Below, in pieces: positions 16,527 to 24,166 of a DNA stretch of 64,000 bases. Source of the DNA: Aestuariibius violaceus (GTDB lineage Bacteria > Pseudomonadota > Alphaproteobacteria > Rhodobacterales > Rhodobacteraceae). The DNA is taken from assembly GCF_040779325.2 (NCBI RefSeq), contig NZ_JBFONT020000003.1:305783-369782 (forward strand), read 5' to 3'. A program made the position numbers and the translations under genes. The stretch's first letter is position 1. The number at the start of each line of letters is the position of its first letter. The notes below the pieces were generated by a model. That model was not told where the DNA came from. It worked only from the letters and a program-made list of their open reading frames with translations, and did not search any database.

Positions 16527-17177
16527 CGCAACTCCTTTCGCTCGCCGATAATTCAGGCCAGATTTGACCAAAACGTGAATGTACATAAGCTCTTGCCCCC
16601 GAGATGCCGTATTTTCAGCGACTTGGATGCAGGATCGGAGCGGGTACCCGGCTCCATAGGTCGGTCTGGCTTTGGAGGGCCTTGAGAAATGATTTGAAAA
16701 CAGGCGGTTGGCAATGCCGCGAGGTGACAGGTGAGGTTCTCTCAATTCTAGGGATTTTCCTTCTTATTGTCGCTTTCGCATCAGTACGGCCGGGGTGTGA
16801 GTCCGAATGCCTGCATGGGTAGGCAACTCGGACCTATTCTTGCCGGAGTGGCTGGGCGGTGGCCGCACTGCGGGTACTGATCAAGATGTCCGCCCTCCGA
16901 GCCAGGTTCATCTTAATGATGAACCTGAACCAGCACGCCCGACAGTGTGCGGCACATATCTCCGACTTTTACCAGATAGGGAGAGAAGCGAGCTGCTTTG
17001 CAAAGCGGCCAGATCATACATTCCTTGTTAGAGCCTGCCGATCAGGCAATCCAAATGAGAGACAAGAACAGAAGATCGTCTCGATATCTTGCAGACCACA
17101 TCAAGAAGCTAACACATCGTTAACCATTTGATGGGAGCCTGCACACCAGACCGGAATAATGGACAAGTGGGATTGAG
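16527..17177. other. Intergenic region with a hairpin and a CtrA-like box
   Basis: No confident gene in 650 bases. A two-part hairpin lies at 16801-16833: GTCCGA pairs with TCGGAC, and inside it TGCCT pairs with AGGCA around an 8-base loop. A short frame just before it could encode a ~32-residue peptide with one membrane helix (LSILGIFLLIVAFASV), but it has only a GTG start and a weak ribosome site, so I do not call it. The right end carries the promoter of the next gene. Confidence 0.4.
17109..17127 (+). promoter_or_regulatory. CtrA-like binding site
   Basis: CTAA-N7-TTAA followed by CCAT (17109-17127) matches the CtrA box TTAA-N7-TTAA at seven of eight positions and contains the TTAACCAT half-site seen in Rhodobacterales. 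It lies about 50 bases before the start of the next gene. CckA, the kinase that feeds CtrA, is encoded at 26786-29194. Confidence 0.45.
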
Positions 17178-17960
17178 ATGCAGCCAACCAGACTGTTTGA
17201 ATTGACAACACACCTGTCCGGCATCCTCCGTGATCTCGAAGCGGCGGGAATTCACGTCGAGGTAGGCGATGATTTTGCCAAGTTCCGCGCATACCGAAGT
17301 CTGCAGACAGATCGCGGCCCGATCTACCCGATGTTTGATGTCGCGAGTTCGTATATCGATAGTGCCAACGGTTTCTGGATCTGTGGCTTCGATGCAAGTG
17401 GTGAGTTGATTCACACTCAGGCAGCACGTCTTCTCGACCTATCTGGCATCTCACTTGCAAGTCACTTGAGTAGCCATCGCCACAAATACATTACCCCCGA
17501 TACGACGCCCGATCCTGATCTTACATTCTATTCCGGTCCGGAAGCGCTCCAGAAGATCACGGGCAAAGTCTGCTATCAGGGCGAATTTTGGCTCCGTGCC
17601 CGCGGTCTTGGCGGTCCGCGTAGCCAGGGCATGACGACCCTTCTGTCGCGCGTCTTGTTCGAGATCATGGTTGGAGCGTGGAATCCGTCTTTCGTATTTG
17701 CGCTTGTACCCAAACAACTGGCTGCCAAGGGTGCCCATCTTCGCTACGGTTATTGTCATTGTGAACCCGGCCGCTGGCTGGGCCCGGATCAACAGGTGAC
17801 CGAAGAAGACTATCTGATCTGGATGGGGGCAAGCGACATAGTCAACATGCTTGCGCGATCGCCGCAGCGCCTTCAACGCGCTGCCAGCGTTTCAGGAGCC
17901 CATTCCGCCGCCACTTCAGTTGATGCGAACGGCCTCCTAGACGCAAAGGCGCATGCCTGA
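17178..17960 (+). CDS. Hypothetical protein, possibly GNAT-like, upstream of an MFS exporter
   Basis: This 260-residue soluble protein has no signal peptide. The middle (YQGEFWLRARGLGGPRSQGM, then SRVLFEIMVGAW) faintly resembles the acetyl-CoA-binding part of GNAT acyltransferases, where RGxGG would be the pyrophosphate loop; this is weak and by eye. The end (residues ~230-260) is low-complexity and Ala/Ser-rich. The MFS gene begins 16 bases downstream, so they form an operon, suggesting that the exporter handles a product or substrate of this protein. A CtrA-like box lies ahead of it. Function unknown. Confidence 0.7.
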   Translation: MQPTRLFELTTHLSGILRDLEAAGIHVEVGDDFAKFRAYRSLQTDRGPIYPMFDVASSYIDSANGFWICGFDASGELIHTQAARLLDLSGISLASHLSSHRHKYITPDTTPDPDLTFYSGPEALQKITGKVCYQGEFWLRARGLGGPRSQGMTTLLSRVLFEIMVGAWNPSFVFALVPKQLAAKGAHLRYGYCHCEPGRWLGPDQQVTEEDYLIWMGASDIVNMLARSPQRLQRAASVSGAHSAATSVDANGLLDAKAHA

Positions 17961-17976
17961 GCAGCAAGATTGACAG

Positions 17977-19161
17977 ATGACATCCCATACGCCGGAAGTC
18001 GGGAAGCCCGACTCAGTAGTCGTGTCACCGCGCGCAGCGGTTATCGGACCAATCGCGGCAAACATCGCATTCGTGATAGAGATCACGCTGGTTCCGCTGC
18101 TGTTGCCAGCGATCCAATTGCAGTTTGGACTGTCGATCGGCGAACTGGCCTGGGTCTTCAACTCCTATGGCATCGCTGTGGCAGTTGGAGTTCTGCTTGG
18201 CGGGTGGTGCGGTGACGCCTTCAACACGAAGAAGGTCTTCGGTTATGGGGTCGCCGTCTTCGCCATTGGATCATTTTTGGTGGCTGCCGCGGACAGTTTC
18301 GGGACACTCATCATCGGGCGCACGATGCAAGGCTTTGGTGGCGGCATCTTTTCGCCGCTTGTGCCGCTTCTTTTGACGCGGGCCTCACCTCAGAAGCCGG
18401 GAAAAGTGTTGATCGTTTGGGGCAGTATTGCCGGTTACGTTGCCGCTTTCGCGCCGCTTTTATACGGCAGTTTTCTTGGTGCGCACGGTTGGAATCTAGC
18501 GTTCATTCTCACCGCAACCGTAGCATTAATCGCATTGATGATTCTAAACGGATCGCAAATCACAGATGATCTTGCACCACGTCCCGGCTCGACGACGGGC
18601 TACTCAGAGCTGTTTCGAACCAGAGACCTCTGGGTGACATTCGTCTATGTGTTCTGTACTTACGGATCTATCACCTACTATCTGTTTCAGCTCCCGGTTT
18701 GGATGTCAGATAACGAAGTCAATTGGGCCAGCACCGGCTTTGCGCTATCAATCCTTTGGCTGACCTTCTCCGCTCTGAGTGCTCTGCTGCGGAACATGGT
18801 GGACAGACCCGATATCAGGCCGATCATGTTTTCCGCGCCGCTCCTCATTGCTGCTGGGCTGTGGCTATCATATTATAGTGAGATACTCTTACTTCTTGTC
18901 GTGTCATCGGTCCTTGTCGGTTCAGGTCTGGCGTGCAGCAACGCGCCGTCAACGCAATTGATCCTGAGATTTGCACCAAAAGGAATGAGCGCTATCTCAA
19001 CAAGCTTGGATATCACCTTCGCACGGCTCGGCGGCATTGCCACGGTTGCCTTCCTTGTCGAGACGGATTTTGTGTATGCCGCACTTGCGATAGGCCTCTT
19101 GTGTATCGTTGCGGTTTTCTGCGCGCTGAAGGCGAGCAAGGGGCTAGCTGACAGCATATGA
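17977..19161 (+). CDS. MFS transporter
   Basis: The protein has 394 residues and about 12 transmembrane segments. It has the usual MFS signs: a first helix entering at IAANIAFVIEITLVPLLLPA, LGGWCGDAFNTKKVFGYG at the loop 2-3 position (motif A is weak, GDAFNTKK), and GRTMQGFGGGIFSPLVPLLL, typical of drug/metabolite exporters of the DHA2-like type. Twelve rather than fourteen helices fit. It is an inner-membrane secondary transporter, co-transcribed with the upstream unknown gene 16 bases away. The substrate is not deducible. Confidence 0.85.
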   Translation: MTSHTPEVGKPDSVVVSPRAAVIGPIAANIAFVIEITLVPLLLPAIQLQFGLSIGELAWVFNSYGIAVAVGVLLGGWCGDAFNTKKVFGYGVAVFAIGSFLVAAADSFGTLIIGRTMQGFGGGIFSPLVPLLLTRASPQKPGKVLIVWGSIAGYVAAFAPLLYGSFLGAHGWNLAFILTATVALIALMILNGSQITDDLAPRPGSTTGYSELFRTRDLWVTFVYVFCTYGSITYYLFQLPVWMSDNEVNWASTGFALSILWLTFSALSALLRNMVDRPDIRPIMFSAPLLIAAGLWLSYYSEILLLLVVSSVLVGSGLACSNAPSTQLILRFAPKGMSAISTSLDITFARLGGIATVAFLVETDFVYAALAIGLLCIVAVFCALKASKGLADSI

Positions 19162-19265
19162 TAGTCGAACGAACGTTGATGCCCTTCGTGCTTATAGCAG
19201 CACTGATCCTCCGTTTTCCTAAACATAACGGCGGACAACTTCACAGGAGAGAGGATCAGCCGGGC

Positions 19266-19339
19266 TGGAGCGGGTAACGGGAATCGAACCCGTAACTTAA
19301 GCTTGGGAAGCTCGCGTGATACCTTTTCACCATACCCGC
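19266..19339 (-). tRNA. tRNA-Gly (anticodon CCC)
   Basis: A 74-base gene read on the minus strand with encoded CCA (19266-19268). The acceptor arm is GCGGGTA paired with TACCCGC, and the T arm is ACGGGTTCGATTCCCGT. The anticodon loop TTCCCAA gives CCC. It lies between the MFS gene and a methyltransferase gene. Confidence 0.93.
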
Positions 19340-19377
19340 ACAATAGCGCGTCTGATACTGCCCGCCCGCCGACGGCG

Positions 19378-20208
19378 TCAAGCTGAAACCCTTGCCGTAT
19401 AGAGGTTTATCCGGGCCGGAATGCGGATGCCGGCGCCGGTCTCATAGTCCCGATACATCTCCTCAAGTCCGGCAAGAACCGCCGCCTGCTGCGCCTGGTT
19501 GGCTTCTGCCTGCCGCAGAGCTGCTGCCGCAGGCCCCAGGACGAGGCTGAGCTGCGCGGCGGATTTGGCAGTATCCGACGTCAAATCAACGCCTTCTTCT
19601 TTACATCTCACCTCTGCGAGGCCAGCTGCCTCGAGCATGGGGAGGATGCGGGCGGGGTCTTCCCAGGCGAAGGGGCCCGGGGCGGTGCGGTCGGTCTTGG
19701 GCTGTGGGCCGAGGACGCTGGCTGCGACTTCGGCTGGGCGCTTGAACCAGGGGTTTCCGGCGGGGTGGGCCCAGGCCGCCATTGTGAGGCGGGCGCCGGG
19801 GCGCAGGGCTTTTGCGATATTGGCGAAGGCGGCTGTCGTATCGGAAAAGAACATAACGCCGAAGCGCGAGATCAGTGCGTCACATTCGGGTGGGAGGTCC
19901 GCCACCTGCGCGTCTGCCTCAATGATATGGGCCTGTGGAACCTCCTTGAGACGGTCGCGGGCGACGGCGAGCAGGGTCGGAGAGATGTCGATGCCGAAGA
20001 CGGCGCCGTCTGGTCCCGCAATAGAGGCGGCGGCGAGCACGCTCGCGCCCGTGCCGCAGCCAATGTCGAGAATCCTCGATCCCGCGCTCAATCCGGCGTG
20101 CCTGAGGACGAGATCTAGGACCGGCCGCATGATCGCATTCGTCGCGGACTGGTGCGTGGCCCAGTTGGTCTGGCTGGCCCAATAGGCGGCTTGATCTGCG
20201 TTGCTCAT
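19378..20208 (-). CDS. Class I SAM-dependent methyltransferase
   Basis: The protein has 276 residues. The SAM-binding motif I is RILDIGCGTGAS at ~44-55, followed by the acidic end of strand 2 in GIDISPTLL and EADAQVADLPPECDALISRF in the position of motifs II-III. RPGARLTMAAWAHPAGNPWF is the post-core region of UbiE/Coq5-type small-molecule methyltransferases. It is cytoplasmic and stands alone, with a tRNA gene downstream and the fasciclin gene upstream. The substrate is unknown. Confidence 0.85.
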   Translation of the reverse strand: MSNADQAAYWASQTNWATHQSATNAIMRPVLDLVLRHAGLSAGSRILDIGCGTGASVLAAASIAGPDGAVFGIDISPTLLAVARDRLKEVPQAHIIEADAQVADLPPECDALISRFGVMFFSDTTAAFANIAKALRPGARLTMAAWAHPAGNPWFKRPAEVAASVLGPQPKTDRTAPGPFAWEDPARILPMLEAAGLAEVRCKEEGVDLTSDTAKSAAQLSLVLGPAAAALRQAEANQAQQAAVLAGLEEMYRDYETGAGIRIPARINLYTARVSA

Positions 20209-20235
20209 GGCAGAGCTCTACGGGTTTGTTGCGCA

Positions 20236-20264
20236 TAGAAAAAGGGCCGCCCGAAGGCGACCCT
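20236..20264 (-). terminator. Rho-independent terminator after the fasciclin gene
   Basis: On the minus strand AGGGTCGCC, a TTCG loop and GGCGGCCCT form a 9-bp stem (one T-G pair) followed by TTTTTCT. It lies 22 bases past the fasciclin gene's stop and before the methyltransferase start. Confidence 0.85.
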
Positions 20265-20286
20265 GACTTACAACTCTATCGGGCTC

Positions 20287-20886
20287 TTACATCTGCGGGA
20301 TCAGCACGCCGTCGATAACGTGAATCACACCGTTCGAGCTTACGATATCGCCTTCAACGACGCGGATCTCTTCGGCGTCATCACCCAACGAGACGGCCAG
20401 ACGATCGTTGACACGCTCAATTTGCAGTTGACGATCGTTAATCGTCGGAACAGCAAAGGTCGTCGCATCAATTACATTTAGGCGGCCGTCGAAATCGTCG
20501 CCGGCATTGTTCGGCGCGGCGGAGAATAAGGCAATCAGCTCTTCGGACGTGTATGCACCCGGAATGACGTGCGCCTGGAGGATGGTCGCAAGCTGCTCAC
20601 GATTTTCCGGCTCCAGTAGCGTCTCAACGGTGCCCGCCGGAAGATCGGCAAATGCAGTGTCGAGCGGTGCAAAGATGGTATAGGGACCATCACCCATCAA
20701 CGCATCTGCAAGACCTGCTGCCTCGACTGCTGCCACGAGGGTCGAGAAATTCTGCACTTTGGCAGCATTTTCGACGATCGTGTCATTCCGGTCGAGGTAT
20801 TGCTCGTTGATGATTTCAGCATTCGCTGTGGTGGCAAGGCCGAGCATCGTGGCACCCATCAGAGCGGCTTTGGTCATCGTACGCAT
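20287..20886 (-). CDS. Secreted fasciclin (FAS1) domain protein
   Basis: The 199-residue protein has a signal peptide (MRTMTKAALMGATMLGLATTANA, cut before EIIN). A single FAS1 domain follows: TLVAAVEAAGLADALMGDGP, YTIFAPLDTAFADLP, HVIPGAYTSEEL and the closing VVEGDIVSSNGVIHVIDGVL. FAS1 domains mediate adhesion or small-molecule binding outside the cytoplasm. The extra segment NDTIVENAAK before the domain is a common feature of proteobacterial versions. It is a single-gene unit with its own terminator. Confidence 0.92.
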   Translation of the reverse strand: MRTMTKAALMGATMLGLATTANAEIINEQYLDRNDTIVENAAKVQNFSTLVAAVEAAGLADALMGDGPYTIFAPLDTAFADLPAGTVETLLEPENREQLATILQAHVIPGAYTSEELIALFSAAPNNAGDDFDGRLNVIDATTFAVPTINDRQLQIERVNDRLAVSLGDDAEEIRVVEGDIVSSNGVIHVIDGVLIPQM

Positions 20887-21075
20887 AGTAAACTCCTTCA
20901 GTCTCTTTCTGCTGCCCTCACGGGCGGCTCGCGGTCACAACGAAGTGTGGTGGGGCGATCGTTCCGGGAAATCCGGGAACCGGGTCAGCCTGTCGCAGGG
21001 GGTTTTCGGATCATGCGCTGGCCGGCCGCGATACGAAAGAAAGTTGTGGGGTGTCGGGCCGATAGGTCGGGATGT

Positions 21076-23067
21076 TCAGGCGCGTTTTCGGCGGCGGGGG
21101 CGGTCGGCACCTGCCTGGAAGCTCGGTTCGGGCAGGTTTGCGCGGGCGCGCGTGAGCGGGAAGGGATCGGCGCCGTTGGGGATGGCGCTGGCGGCGACGA
21201 AGTGTTCCTGGAAGCGCGGCTCGATGGCGGTTTCGATCTTTTCGATCTTGCGGACGAGGGTTTCGATCCGGGGGCGGGCGGTCTTGTCGAGCAGCGCGAT
21301 CCGGGCGCCGGTGCCTGCGGCATTGCCAGCCGAGGTGACGTTGACGGGGTCTGCGTCGGGGATCATGCCGAGGATGAGCGCGTGATCTGGAGAGATGTGC
21401 GCCCCAAAGGCGCCGGCAAGGACGATCCGGTCCACGGCATCCGTCCCGAACTTGTCCATCAGCAGGCGGGCGCCTGCATAGAGCGCGGCCTTGGCCATCT
21501 GGATCGCGCGGATATCGGCATTGGTGACGGTGATCTGCGGCTCGCCATCGTGGAGGAGGAAGGCATAGGTGCGCCCGTCGGGGAGGATACGGGTCGAGGC
21601 GGTTTGTTCCGGGCTGCCGATGAGGCCCGTGGCATCGACGAGGCCCGCGCGGCGCATCTCGGCGATGACCTCGATGATGCCCGAGCCGCAGATGCCGGTG
21701 ACGGGGCTGTCGAAGGCGGGGTCGTCGGACCAGAGGTCGGAGCCGATGACCTTGAAGCGGGGGGTCCTGGTCGCGGGATCGATCTCGACCCGTTCGATGG
21801 CCCCGGGGGCGGCGCGCTGGCCTGCGGAAATCTGGGCGCCTTCGAAGGCCGGTCCCGTAGGGGAGGAGCAGGCGAGGACGCGACCCTTTTGGCCGAGCAT
21901 GATTTCGGCATTGGTGCCGACATCGACGATGAGCGTCAGGGCCTCGGCGCGGTCCGGCTCCTCCGAGAGGGCGACGGCGGCGGCGTCGGCACCGACATGA
22001 CCGGCGATACAAGGCAGGATATAGAGGCCGGCGAACGGTGCCGTGGGGAGGCCAAGGTCACCCGCCTTGAGGTCGAGCGCATCGGCGGTGGCAAGCGCGA
22101 AGGGCGCCTGGCCGAGTTCGTAAGGGTCGAGGCCGAGGGCGAGGTGGTGCATCACCGGGTTGCAGACGAGGGTGACGTCGAGGATGGCCTCGGCCGGGAT
22201 CTGCGCCTCGTCAGCGAGAGCGCGGACGAGATCGGCGAGGCCGTCGCGGACGGCGGCGGTCATCTCGCCCGCGCCGCCTTCGGTCATCATAGCGTAGCTG
22301 ACGCGGGACATGAGGTCTTCGCCGAAGCGAATCTGTGGGTTCATGAGACCGGAGGAGGCGAGGATTGCGCCGGTGCGGAGATCGCAAAGGTGTCCGGCAA
22401 TTGTCGTTGAGCCGAGGTCGATGGCAAGGCCCGCTACGGGACCTTCGTAGTAACCCGGCCAGAGTGCGGCGAGGCGTGAGGCGCCTGATGTGTGATGGAT
22501 CGCGGCGGTGACCTTCCAGTCGCCCTTGCGCAGGGTCGTCTGGAGGTTCTTGAGGATCGCGAGGTCGGTCTGAAGGTTGTCGATCTCCCACTGCGCGGCG
22601 AGCGCCGCTTTCAGCCGCTCCAGATCGCCGGAGGGATCGTGCATGTCGGGCTGGGCGACCTCGACATAGGCCAGCCGGATCGCCGGGTCGAGACGGATGT
22701 CGCGGTGGGTGGCGGCCTTGCGCACGACCTGCTTGTGGAGCTGGCTTTCGGGCGGGACGTCGAGCAGAACGTCTGATTGGATACGCGCCTGGCAGCCGAG
22801 GCGGCGGCCCGGTTTGAGGCCCCGCTTGTCGTCGTAGCGCTGCTCGACGGCGTTGAACGCGGACAGGGCGTCTTCTGCAACGGTGATGCCATGCTTCGGA
22901 AAGGCGCCGGTGCCTGGCTGGATCTGGCATTTCGAGCAGATGCCGCGACCGCCGCAAACGCTGTCGAGGTCGACGCCGAGTTGTCGCGCCGCGTCGAGCA
23001 CGGTCGTGCCGGGGGCAACCCGGCCGCGCTTGCCGGAGGGCGTGAAGATGACGAGGGGGTCGGTCAT
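21076..23067 (-). CDS. RamA-like ASKHA-domain reductive activator of corrinoid protein (DUF4445)
   Basis: This 663-residue protein has an N-terminal [2Fe-2S] ferredoxin domain with cysteines C38, C44, C47 and C92 (CGGRGICSKC, GCQA). A linker leads to an ASKHA ATPase domain: LAIDLGSTTIAGHLCDL (phosphate 1), LIVDVGTNAEIMLG (connect/phosphate 2 region), GPAFEGAQISAGQRAAPGAI and GICGSGIIEVIAEM. Such proteins use ATP to drive reduction of inactive Co(II) corrinoid back to Co(I). In Rhodobacterales a RamA-like protein supports a split B12-dependent methionine synthase; no methyltransferase or corrinoid protein gene is adjacent here, so the partner is inferred. The C-terminus is basic (RPRRRKRA). 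Confidence 0.85.
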   Translation of the reverse strand: MTDPLVIFTPSGKRGRVAPGTTVLDAARQLGVDLDSVCGGRGICSKCQIQPGTGAFPKHGITVAEDALSAFNAVEQRYDDKRGLKPGRRLGCQARIQSDVLLDVPPESQLHKQVVRKAATHRDIRLDPAIRLAYVEVAQPDMHDPSGDLERLKAALAAQWEIDNLQTDLAILKNLQTTLRKGDWKVTAAIHHTSGASRLAALWPGYYEGPVAGLAIDLGSTTIAGHLCDLRTGAILASSGLMNPQIRFGEDLMSRVSYAMMTEGGAGEMTAAVRDGLADLVRALADEAQIPAEAILDVTLVCNPVMHHLALGLDPYELGQAPFALATADALDLKAGDLGLPTAPFAGLYILPCIAGHVGADAAAVALSEEPDRAEALTLIVDVGTNAEIMLGQKGRVLACSSPTGPAFEGAQISAGQRAAPGAIERVEIDPATRTPRFKVIGSDLWSDDPAFDSPVTGICGSGIIEVIAEMRRAGLVDATGLIGSPEQTASTRILPDGRTYAFLLHDGEPQITVTNADIRAIQMAKAALYAGARLLMDKFGTDAVDRIVLAGAFGAHISPDHALILGMIPDADPVNVTSAGNAAGTGARIALLDKTARPRIETLVRKIEKIETAIEPRFQEHFVAASAIPNGADPFPLTRARANLPEPSFQAGADRPRRRKRA

Positions 23068-23171
23068 GGTTGGGCGCCTGTTTCTGCTCGATCATGGAGA
23101 GTAGCGGGGGCAGAGCGTGGTTGCGAGCGGCATTTCGTCGTCATCGGGCGACGGCGTGACTTGAGTGTGCT

Positions 23172-23209
23172 GATGCCTCCGGCGGGAGTATTTTTGGCAA
23201 GATGAGGAG
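23172..23209. repeat. Recurrent Rhodobacterales-type intergenic motif (GCCTCCGGCGGG-AGTATTTTT)
   Basis: The sequence GATGCCTCCGGCGGGAGT, then ATTTTTGGCAAGATGA, forms a small CTCC/GGAG hairpin followed by a T run. I recall near-identical strings as frequent intergenic elements in Rhodobacterales genomes, often near gene ends. A partial copy (GCCTCCGGCGGG on the minus strand) is at 47798-47809. It may act as a weak terminator for the minus-strand Lrp/AsnC gene. Confidence 0.45.
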
Positions 23210-23269
23210 CGATGTTTCTCCGGACACGTGCGTTAAGGTTAATGGTTGCTGAGGCTGAAGAGATTGAGA

Positions 23270-23737
23270 TCAGGTATTTGTTGGGAGGGCGGTCGTGTCC
23301 TTGATGTCGTCCATGACGAAACTGGCCGAGATGTCGGCGATGGGGACCTTGGCGATCAGGCGTTGGTAGAAGCGATCGTAGCCCTGGACGTCGGGTACAC
23401 GGACGCGGAGTACGTAGTCGAGATCCCCGCTCATTCGGTGAGCGCCGATGATCTCGGGCATGTCACGGACGGCTTTGGCGAAGGTATCGAGCCATCCAGG
23501 TTCGTGCTGGTTGGTGCGGATCAGGACGATGGCGGTCAGGCCGAGGCCGAGGGCTGCGGGATCGACGAGCGCCACGCGGGCCCGGATGATCCCAGCCTCT
23601 TCCATCAGGCGTATCCGGCGCCAGCAGGCATTGCGGGAGAGGTGGATGCGGTCCGCCAGCCGGTCCATGCTGATCGTGGCGTCCTTTTGCAGGACATCGA
23701 GGATCTTGCGGTCGGTCTGATCAAGGACATGTGACAT
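23270..23737 (-). CDS. Lrp/AsnC family transcriptional regulator
   Basis: The 155-residue form starts at ATG 23737 (MSHVLDQTDRKILDVLQ), the usual start of the family; two upstream Mets in frame would add up to 10 residues. The N-terminal winged helix has ATISMDRLADRIHLSRNACW RRIRLMEEAGII, and the C-terminal RAM ligand domain follows (TAIVLIRTNQ, MPEIIGAHRMSGDLDYVLRV). It is a cytoplasmic amino-acid-responsive regulator, divergent from the DUF6356 gene; the 100-base gap probably holds its operator. Effector and targets are unknown. Confidence 0.9.
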   Translation of the reverse strand: MSHVLDQTDRKILDVLQKDATISMDRLADRIHLSRNACWRRIRLMEEAGIIRARVALVDPAALGLGLTAIVLIRTNQHEPGWLDTFAKAVRDMPEIIGAHRMSGDLDYVLRVRVPDVQGYDRFYQRLIAKVPIADISASFVMDDIKDTTALPTNT

Positions 23738-23841
23738 GGCTTGGGATATCATCCCGTGATTTGCCAAATCAATCCTTCAATTGGGACGCAATTCTTCAGA
23801 AGGAGTGGCATTCTTCTCTGAAATCAATCGAGGGAGCGTCC

Positions 23842-24093
23842 ATGCAGGATCAGGATATCACCGGGAAACAGACCAGCATTCTTTCGGCATTCACCGCCCA
23901 TCCGCAGAAGGTGGGGGAGAGCTACTGGCAGCATTTCGGCTTTGCGATGCGGTTTTCCTTTCGTCTTCTGCGCGCTGCGGCCGCGGCAGCATTGCACGCG
24001 TTGATCCCGGCGCTCTGCGAAACCACGGCCAGTCGCGAGGTGCGGGCGCTGAATGATATGCTCCTGAGGCGCAGTCCCGGCACGTCCGACTGA
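23842..24093 (+). CDS. DUF6356 family small membrane protein
   Basis: An 83-residue protein; the start at ATG 23842 is preferred to a longer frame reaching 23731, which would run through the regulator's promoter. SILSAFTAHPQKVGESYWQHF followed by one hydrophobic helix (LLRAAAAAALHALIPALC) and TTASREVRALNDML is the DUF6356 pattern common in alphaproteobacteria. Function unknown. It lies between the Lrp/AsnC gene (divergent) and guaB, with its own promoter likely in the divergent gap. Confidence 0.75.
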   Translation: MQDQDITGKQTSILSAFTAHPQKVGESYWQHFGFAMRFSFRLLRAAAAAALHALIPALCETTASREVRALNDMLLRRSPGTSD

Positions 24094-24166
24094 GTTAGCC
24101 CTTTTCGCCCCCGGGCAATCGTGAGATAGGGACGCGCCAAACGTCACATCCCGGGGGACGAGCAGG

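Noticed and set aside
16604..16822. 72-codon plus-strand frame with a membrane helix
   Set aside because: Only the last ~32 codons look protein-like; GTG start and poor ribosome site.
20800..22410. 536-codon plus-strand frame opposite the RamA-like gene
   Set aside because: Gly/Asp-rich antisense shadow; the minus strand holds clear ferredoxin and ASKHA motifs.
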